A DNA stretch of 12,811 nucleotides from contig CAMCBY010000056.1 in the NCBI GenBank assembly GCA_945873015.1, positions 1-12,811 of the forward strand, written 5' to 3'. The notes under the pieces are model-generated. The model did no database searches, had not been told where the DNA came from, and saw nothing but the letters and a program-made list of their open reading frames with translations. This DNA is from Klebsiella pneumoniae (GTDB lineage Bacteria; Pseudomonadota; Gammaproteobacteria; Ga0077536). Numbering within the stretch: position 1 is the first letter of the stretch; every line of letters starts with the position of its first letter. The translations under genes were made by a program, and so were the position numbers. Positions 8,094-12,811 of this stretch are shown one piece after another.

Positions 8094-8902
8094 CAGGATG
8101 GTCGATGCAGGACGAGTTCAAGCACGAATTTCGAACCGAAGAAACCAAGTGCCAGCAGCACAAAACCGGCAATCAGGAATTTCACCGCACGGCGACCGCG
8201 CCAGTGCCATTGATAACGACCGAGCAGCAACACCGCGAAAGTCACCCACGCGAGCGCCGAGAATACGATTTTGTGGCCAAGATGCTGGGCGCGCACGTCC
8301 TCGATCAGCGGCACGCCGACCACAAGCCCGAGGCTCAACAGCACGAAGGCAATGCCGGTCAGTTGGAACATCAGTTGTTCCATGGTCGCGAGCGGCGGCA
8401 GAAAACGCAGCACCGGCGTATGACTCTTCAGACGCCGCTGGGCGAAATTGAGATAAAGCGCCTGCAGCGCGGCGATGGCAAACAGGCTGTAGGCGATCAG
8501 CGACAGACCGATGTGCAGTGCGAGGGCGATCGGCAGCTGCTGCACCAGGCGTTGATCGGTAAACAGCAATGAGACGGCAACGATGACCGCGCTGAACGGC
8601 AGTATCACCACCGCGAGACTCGCGACCGGTGCGCGCAGTGTGGCGATGATGGTAATGCCGGCGACCAGCCACGCGACCAGCGAGGCTGCGCTGAAGATGC
8701 CGAGATTGATGCCTTCAACGGTGACCATCATGGGATACAGCGCAAGCGCATGCGCGACCAGGGCGGTGAACGCCAGCGCGGCGGTGCTTGGGCGCGGTGC
8801 GTAGGAGCTCGGTGCAGCGCGCGCGATTTCGGACGTTTTGACCGCCACCGTCAGGTACAGGGCGATGGCCGCGAGCCCGAAAATAAATACATTCATGGGC
8901 AT
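8093..8902 (-). CDS. ypjD: YpjD-type cytochrome c assembly (CcsA/HemX-like) membrane protein
   Basis: The 269-residue protein has about eight hydrophobic segments (roughly 3-21, 41-59, 64-88, 94-113, 124-150, 173-198, 208-227, 240-262) and matches the inner-membrane YpjD/HemX branch of the cytochrome c assembly family. Recognisable stretches are LALHIGLSLIAYSLFAIAAL (127-146), LPPLATMEQLMFQLTGIAF (168-186), GHKIVFSALAWVTFAVLLLGR (209-229) and FGSKFVLEL (255-263). Histidines H51, H130 and H210 are candidate haem ligands. The tryptophan-rich WWD haem-handling motif of CcmC/CcsA is not present, so a haem-lyase role should not be assumed; family function is poorly defined. It is first in a two-gene operon with corB and diverges from ffh. 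M1 (8902) and M3 (8896) are both possible starts, neither with a visible Shine-Dalgarno. Confidence 0.9.
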   Translation of the reverse strand: MPMNVFIFGLAAIALYLTVAVKTSEIARAAPSSYAPRPSTAALAFTALVAHALALYPMMVTVEGINLGIFSAASLVAWLVAGITIIATLRAPVASLAVVILPFSAVIVAVSLLFTDQRLVQQLPIALALHIGLSLIAYSLFAIAALQALYLNFAQRRLKSHTPVLRFLPPLATMEQLMFQLTGIAFVLLSLGLVVGVPLIEDVRAQHLGHKIVFSALAWVTFAVLLLGRYQWHWRGRRAVKFLIAGFVLLALGFFGSKFVLELVLHRPS

Positions 8903-9009
8903 GGGATGAGGGCTACTCGGGCACCGATGATGGCATAATCGCGGCAGCTAATGAAGCGCACCCGGAGCTTGGCTCCGGCCCTCAAAACCAGCCAATCCGA
9001 CACACCCGC
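8903..9009. promoter_or_regulatory. Divergent promoter region between ypjD and ffh
   Basis: These 107 bases separate two start codons facing away from each other and must serve both. Toward ffh, TGGCATAAT (8931-8939) is an extended -10 with five of six matches to TATAAT. No -35 box is recognisable 16-18 bases upstream, as is common for extended -10 promoters. Transcription from it would give a leader of roughly 60-65 bases. On the minus strand GATTAT, overlapping the same site, is a weak -10 candidate for ypjD-corB. Neither start codon has an obvious Shine-Dalgarno sequence. Confidence 0.5.
8962..8978. repeat. Perfect 7-bp hairpin in the ffh leader
   Basis: CCGGAGC-TTG-GCTCCGG is a perfect inverted repeat with a 3-base loop, 31 bases before the ffh ATG and downstream of the candidate -10. 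It would form in the ffh 5' untranslated RNA. No T-run follows on the plus strand, so it does not look like an intrinsic terminator. It could stabilise the leader or bind a regulator. Confidence 0.5.
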
Positions 9010-10374
9010 ATGTTCAATAACCTCACTGGTCGGCTGAGTGCCGTCGTCAAGAATCTCTCCGGGCGTGCACGCCTGTCGGAGGAAAATATCGAGGAGGCGC
9101 TGCGCGACGTGCGTATCGCGCTGCTCGAGGCTGATGTCGGTCTGGAGGTGGTGCGGGACTTCATTGCCGACGTGCGGGCGCGGGCGGTTGGCCGGGATGT
9201 GATCGGCACCTTGACGCCGGGCCAGGCCCTGATCAGGGTGGTGCGTGACGAACTGACGCGCCTCATGGGCGACGAGAACCGTGCGCTTGATCTGGCCTCG
9301 ACACCGCCGGTGGTGGTGTTGATGGCTGGCCTGCAGGGTTCGGGCAAGACCACCACCAGCGCCAAACTCGCGCGGCGCCTGATCGAGAACGACAAAAAGC
9401 GCATCGGCCTGGTGAGTTGCGACATCTATCGTCCGGCCGCCATCGAGCAGCTCGCGGTGCTGGCCGGCGAAGTCGGTGCGTACTGCTATCCGAGTCCTGC
9501 CAACACCACCCCGGAGAACATTGCACTGGCCGCCATCGAGGCCGCCAAGCGCGATTTCTGCGATGTGCTGATTGTCGATACCGCCGGCCGTCTCGCCATC
9601 GATACGCAGATGATGGATGAGATCAAACGTATCCACGCGACGGTCAATCCCCACGAAACGCTGTTCGTCATCGACTCCATGATGGGTCAGGACGCGGTTG
9701 CGACCGCGCGCGCTTTCAACGACGCGCTGCCGCTGACCGGCGTGGTGTTGACCAAGACCGATGGCGATGCGCGGGGCGGCGCGGCGCTGTCAGTGCGTCG
9801 CGTGACCGGCAAACCGATCAAGTTCCTGGGTACCGGCGAGAAAACCGACGGTCTCGAACCCTTCCATCCCGATCGAGTTGCCTCGCGCATCCTCGGCATG
9901 GGCGACGTGTTGTCGCTGATCGAGGAAGTTGAGCAGAAGGTCGATCAGGAAAAGGCGATGAAAGTCGCCGAGAAGCTCAAGAAGGGCAAGGGCTTCGACC
10001 TGCAGGATTTCCGTGACCAGATTGATCAGATGCGCAACATGGGCGGCATGCAGGCGCTGCTCGGCAAACTGCCGGGCATGGGCGACCTGCCGGACAAGGT
10101 CAAGAATCAGGTCAATGACAAAGAATTGACCAAGCTCGCCGCTATCATCGATTCAATGACGCCCCAGGAACGCGAGTTCCCGGCCATCATCAAGGCCTCG
10201 CGCAAGGTGCGTATCGCCAATGGCTCCGGCACCCAGGTGCAGGACGTCAACAAGCTGCTCAAGCAGTTCCTGCAGATGCAGAAGATGATGAAGAAGATGA
10301 CCAAGAAGGGAGCGCTGAAGAATCTCATGCGCGGAATGCGCGGGCAGATGCCGCCCGGCTTTCCCATGCAGTGA
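9010..10374 (+). CDS. ffh: Signal recognition particle protein Ffh (SRP54 homologue)
   Basis: Ffh is the SRP GTPase that binds 4.5S RNA and nascent signal sequences and docks with FtsY to target inner-membrane proteins. The 454 residues match E. coli Ffh (453). Order: N domain (1-95) with ALLEADVGLEVVRDF (37-51), G domain with P-loop GLQGSGKT (107-114), DTAGR (190-194), TKTDGDARGG (248-257) and GTGEKTDGLEPFHPDR (274-289), then the methionine-rich M domain (about 328-440) with the RNA-binding SRKVRIANGSG stretch (397-407), and the usual glycine/proline-rich tail. The start at 9010 gives the standard MFNNLT opening. No Shine-Dalgarno is visible before it. In E. coli rpsP follows ffh; here maeB does. 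Confidence 0.97.
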   Translation: MFNNLTGRLSAVVKNLSGRARLSEENIEEALRDVRIALLEADVGLEVVRDFIADVRARAVGRDVIGTLTPGQALIRVVRDELTRLMGDENRALDLASTPPVVVLMAGLQGSGKTTTSAKLARRLIENDKKRIGLVSCDIYRPAAIEQLAVLAGEVGAYCYPSPANTTPENIALAAIEAAKRDFCDVLIVDTAGRLAIDTQMMDEIKRIHATVNPHETLFVIDSMMGQDAVATARAFNDALPLTGVVLTKTDGDARGGAALSVRRVTGKPIKFLGTGEKTDGLEPFHPDRVASRILGMGDVLSLIEEVEQKVDQEKAMKVAEKLKKGKGFDLQDFRDQIDQMRNMGGMQALLGKLPGMGDLPDKVKNQVNDKELTKLAAIIDSMTPQEREFPAIIKASRKVRIANGSGTQVQDVNKLLKQFLQMQKMMKKMTKKGALKNLMRGMRGQMPPGFPMQ

Positions 10375-10381
10375 GTGCGGC

Positions 10382-10450
10382 GCTCCGTCGCGCATGACTC
10401 ACGACAGCTGCGGGGTTGTCGTGAGTCATGCGCATCCACCTGAACGGAGC
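10382..10450 (+). promoter_or_regulatory. Nested hairpin masking the maeB ribosome-binding site
   Basis: Two nested inverted repeats fill the ffh-maeB gap. The inner stem is a perfect 17-bp match, 10390-10406 with 10417-10433 (loop 10407-10416, which can extend the stem by G-U and C-G pairs to a 4-base GCGG loop). The outer stem is a perfect 7-bp match, GCTCCGT (10382-10388) with ACGGAGC (10444-10450). The GGAG inside the right outer arm is the likely Shine-Dalgarno of maeB, so folding would hide it. No T-run follows the inner stem on either strand, which argues against a classical terminator. Whether it is a terminator, a translational switch or an RNA-stabilising end is not decided by sequence. 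Confidence 0.6.
10446..10449 (+). promoter_or_regulatory. Shine-Dalgarno GGAG for maeB
   Basis: GGAG lies 9 bases before the GTG at 10459, a normal spacing. It supports that GTG as the start, since no in-frame ATG closely follows. It is one of the few clear ribosome-binding sites in the window and sits inside the outer stem of the upstream nested hairpin. Confidence 0.65.
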
Positions 10451-10458
10451 AACGCATT

Positions 10459-12750
10459 GTGACGACACGCAAAGACGACGACCTCTACGCGCGCGCCCTC
10501 GAGTACCACCTCAATCCGCGGCCGGGCAAAATCGAAATCGCCCCGACCAAACCACTCGCCAATCAGAACGATCTTGCGCTCGCCTATTCGCCCGGCGTGG
10601 CGGCGCCCTGTGAGGCGATCGTCGCCGACCCGAATGCCGCCTCCTTGTATACCGCGCGCGGCAATCTGGTTGCAGTGATCACCAATGGCACGGCGGTGCT
10701 CGGTTTGGGCGCCATCGGCCCGCTGGCGGCCAAGCCTGTGATGGAAGGCAAGGCGGTATTGTTCAAGAAATTCGCCGGCATCGATGTATTCGACATCGAA
10801 ATCAACGAGACCGACCCGGACAAACTGGTCGACATCATCGCGAGTCTCGAACCGACCTTTGGCGGCATCAATCTCGAAGACATCAAAGCGCCCGAGTGTT
10901 TTTTCGTCGAACAGAAATTGAAGGACCGCGTCAAGATCCCGGTCTTTCACGATGACCAGCACGGCACCGCGATCATCTCGGCGGCGGCCATCATCAACGC
11001 ACTGGAAGTGGTGGGCAAGAGCATCGCCGAAGTGAAGCTGGTGGCGTCCGGCGCCGGCGCAGCGGCGATCGCCTGCCTGCGGCTGTTGTATTCGCTCGGT
11101 TTGCCGCGCGAGAACATTCTGGTGACCGACAGGGCCGGTGTGATCTACGTCGGTCGCGAAGAACAGATGGACGAGCACAAGGCTTTTTTCGCACGCCAGA
11201 CCGCGCATCGCACCCTGGCTGACGCGATGGTGGGCGCTGATATTTTTCTGGGTCTGTCGGGGCCCGGTGTGTTGAGTGCCGAGATGGTCAAGACCATGGC
11301 ACCCAAACCGTTGATCCTGGCGCTGGCCAATCCGACCCCCGAAATTCTGCCTGAGATCGCGCGCGCCGCGCGGCCCGATGCGCTGATCGCGACCGGCCGC
11401 TCGGACTATCCGAACCAGGTCAACAATGTGCTGTGTTTTCCCTATCTGTTCCGCGGTGCGCTGGACGTCGGTGCGACCACCATCACCGAGGAAATGAAAC
11501 TGGCCTGTGTGCATGCGCTGGCGCGTCTGACTCGCCAGGAAGCGTCGGAAGTGGTGGTCGCCGCTTACGGTGGCGACGCTATGAGTTTCGGCCCCGATTA
11601 TCTGATCCCCAAACCCTTCGACCCGCGACTCATCACCGAACTCGCACCGGCGGTCGCGGAAGCGGCGATGCGCAGTGGCGTCGCGACGCGCCCGCTCGCG
11701 AGCATCAACGACTATCGCGAGCAGCTCAGCAAGTTCGTATTTCAGTCAGTGCTGCTGATGAAGCCGTTGTTCGAGCGCGCGCGTCAGGACATGAAACGTA
11801 TTGCCTACGCCGATGGCGAAGCGGGCACCGTGCTGCGCGCGGTGCAGTCGGTGGTCGACGACGGCATCGCACGGCCGGTGCTGGTCGGACGCCCGCAAGT
11901 GATCGCCAAACGGATTGCCGATCTCGGTCTGCGTATGGTCGCCGAGCGCGATTTTGAAGTGGTGAATCCGGAATCGGACGAACGTTATCGCGAATATGTC
12001 GACGACTACCACGCGGTCATGAAACGTCGTGGTGTGACCTTGCAGGATGCGCGCGATGTGCTGCGCTCCAATACCACGGTCATCGCAGCGCTGCTGGTGC
12101 GCAAGGGCGCCGCCGACGCCCTGCTGTGTGGCATGGTCGGTGAGTACCACGAACATCTGCGCCATGTGCGCGATCTGCTTGGCACCCGCGCCGGCGTCAG
12201 CGAGATGGCGGCGATGAACGTGCTGGTATTACGCAAGGGCACCTTGTTCCTGTGCGATACCTATGTGAATGCCGAGCCGAGTGCCGCGCAGATAGCCGAG
12301 AGCACCATCCTCGCCGCTGAACAGGTGCGGCGCTTCGGACTGCCGCCAAAAATCGCGCTGTTGTCGCATTCCAATTTCGGCACGCGTGACACCGCCAGTG
12401 CCCTGCGCATGCGCGAGGCACTGGCGCTCATCCACGCCCAGGCGCCGGATCTTGAAGTCGATGGTGAGATGCAGGCCGATGCGGCGCTGGTGCCGAATAT
12501 CCGCAACAAGGCACTGGCCGATTCAACGCTGGAAGGGCAGGCCAATCTGCTCATGATGCCGAGCATGGACGCTGCCAATATCGCGCTCAATCTGTTGACC
12601 GTGATGGGCGAGGGGGTGTCGGTCGGACCGATACTGCTCGGCTGTCGTTACGCCGCACATATCCTCACGCCGTCCGCCACCGTCAGACGCGTGCAGAACA
12701 TGAGCGCGCTGGCGGTGGTCGATGCACAGTTACTGGCGGCACGCCCGTAG
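10459..12750 (+). CDS. maeB: NADP-dependent malic enzyme with phosphotransacetylase-like C-terminus
   Basis: MaeB oxidatively decarboxylates malate to pyruvate and CO2, making NADPH. At 763 residues it matches E. coli MaeB (759). The malic enzyme part (about 1-425) shows LAYSPGVAAPC (41-51; Y43 is the presumed general acid), EGKAVLFKKFAGIDVFDIE (96-114; K98 candidate catalytic lysine), metal-site residues in LEDIKAPE (139-146) and FHDDQHG (163-169), a Rossmann stretch ASGAGAAAIA (196-205), LANPTPEI (289-296) and PNQVNNVLCFP (318-328). The rest (about 430-763) is a phosphotransacetylase-type domain, in this family regulatory (acetyl-CoA sensing) rather than catalytic. The start is GTG with GGAG 9 bases upstream. 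The 84-base gap after ffh holds a strong nested hairpin, so expression may be partly independent. The TAG stop overlaps a palindromic repeat-like sequence. NADP preference is inferred from the fused architecture. Confidence 0.95.
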   Translation: MTTRKDDDLYARALEYHLNPRPGKIEIAPTKPLANQNDLALAYSPGVAAPCEAIVADPNAASLYTARGNLVAVITNGTAVLGLGAIGPLAAKPVMEGKAVLFKKFAGIDVFDIEINETDPDKLVDIIASLEPTFGGINLEDIKAPECFFVEQKLKDRVKIPVFHDDQHGTAIISAAAIINALEVVGKSIAEVKLVASGAGAAAIACLRLLYSLGLPRENILVTDRAGVIYVGREEQMDEHKAFFARQTAHRTLADAMVGADIFLGLSGPGVLSAEMVKTMAPKPLILALANPTPEILPEIARAARPDALIATGRSDYPNQVNNVLCFPYLFRGALDVGATTITEEMKLACVHALARLTRQEASEVVVAAYGGDAMSFGPDYLIPKPFDPRLITELAPAVAEAAMRSGVATRPLASINDYREQLSKFVFQSVLLMKPLFERARQDMKRIAYADGEAGTVLRAVQSVVDDGIARPVLVGRPQVIAKRIADLGLRMVAERDFEVVNPESDERYREYVDDYHAVMKRRGVTLQDARDVLRSNTTVIAALLVRKGAADALLCGMVGEYHEHLRHVRDLLGTRAGVSEMAAMNVLVLRKGTLFLCDTYVNAEPSAAQIAESTILAAEQVRRFGLPPKIALLSHSNFGTRDTASALRMREALALIHAQAPDLEVDGEMQADAALVPNIRNKALADSTLEGQANLLMMPSMDAANIALNLLTVMGEGVSVGPILLGCRYAAHILTPSATVRRVQNMSALAVVDAQLLAARP

Positions 12751-12771
12751 GCGCGAATTCATTCGCATTTT
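12746..12771. repeat. REP-like palindrome overlapping the maeB stop
   Basis: GTAGGCGC followed by GCGAATTCATTCGC (12753-12766) contains a 6-bp inverted repeat GCGAAT/ATTCGC, then ATTTTC. Similar GTAGG(T/C)GCGAATTCATTCGC-type palindromes are common as extragenic repeats in gammaproteobacteria such as pseudomonads and xanthomonads (recalled, not searched). The short stem followed by ATTTTC could also act as a weak terminator for maeB. The first bases include the maeB TAG. Confidence 0.4.
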
Positions 12772-12781
12772 CAAGCCGCAG

Positions 12782-12811
12782 GCAGGTGTTTTGTTTCACC
12801 TGCGTAGGTGC
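12782..12811. repeat. Alternating hairpins at the window edge
   Basis: GCAGGTG (12782-12788) and CACCTGC (12797-12803) form a perfect 7-bp stem around a T-rich 8-base loop. CACCT (12797-12801) can instead pair with AGGTG (12806-12810) around GCGT, so the two hairpins exclude each other. The final GTAGGTGC (12804-12811) matches seven of eight bases of GTAGGCGC at 12746-12753 and may begin a second repeat unit that continues beyond the window. A terminator role for maeB is possible, but no T-run follows in view. Confidence 0.4.

Noticed and set aside
8093..8902. Calling the membrane protein CcmC or CcsA haem lyase
   Set aside because: The tryptophan-rich WWD motif of those proteins is absent; the sequence matches the YpjD/HemX-like branch instead.
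10390..10440. Standard intrinsic terminator for ffh
   Set aside because: The stem is strong but no T-run follows on either strand and the next bases lead directly to the maeB SD; termination remains possible but is not shown.
10426..11514. Long minus-strand open frame of 362 codons inside maeB
   Set aside because: It lies wholly against the clearly recognised maeB frame, has a His/Arg/Gly-rich translation typical of antisense frames in GC-rich DNA, and shows no known domain.
1..12811. Mobile element, defence island, CRISPR array or tRNA
   Set aside because: No transposase or integrase gene, no spaced direct repeats and no tRNA-like cloverleaf were seen; the genes are conserved housekeeping types of even composition.

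Overview
The window carries chromosomal housekeeping genes of a GC-rich proteobacterium. Gammaproteobacteria is the best guess: dnaB-alr-radA in tandem and a ypjD(ccsA-like)/corB pair diverging from ffh are both arrangements known in that class. The protein sequences agree (DnaB, Alr, RadA, Ffh, MaeB and a CorB/YfjD-type DUF21-CBS protein). Codon use and composition look even throughout. I see no mobile element, CRISPR array, rRNA or tRNA.

Layout. (1) Bases 1-3662, plus strand: the 3' part of dnaB (replicative helicase), alr (alanine racemase, overlapping dnaB by 4 bases as ATGA) and radA (recombination ATPase, 7 bases after alr), a tight likely operon. (2) Bases 3732-6746, plus strand: a 1004-residue membrane protein with two copies of a multi-helix module, a spermidine-synthase-like domain lacking the usual catalytic acidic signatures, and a long C-terminal extension. 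Its function is unknown and it is the least ordinary gene here. (3) Bases 8902-6756, minus strand: a ypjD-type cytochrome c assembly (CcsA/HemX-like) membrane protein followed by a CorB-type protein, coupled by a TGATG junction. corB ends 9 bases from the stop of the 1004-residue gene, facing it. (4) Bases 8903-9009: a divergent promoter region with an extended -10 toward ffh and a perfect 7-bp hairpin in the ffh leader. (5) Bases 9010-10374, plus strand: ffh (SRP GTPase). (6) Bases 10375-10458: a strong nested hairpin. A perfect 17-bp inner stem is enclosed by a 7-bp outer stem whose right arm contains the Shine-Dalgarno sequence of the next gene. (7) Bases 10459-12750, plus strand: maeB (malic enzyme with a phosphotransacetylase-like C-terminus, GTG start). 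(8) Bases 12751-12811: a short palindrome-rich 3' region resembling the start of a repetitive extragenic palindrome cluster, cut by the window edge.

The genes do not form one pathway. They are replication/repair plus cell-wall D-alanine (dnaB-alr-radA), membrane biogenesis and export (ypjD-like, corB, ffh) and central carbon metabolism (maeB). No gene cluster here makes a convincing new system. The best leads are the 1004-residue fusion protein, the SD-masking nested hairpin ahead of maeB, and the palindromic elements after maeB.
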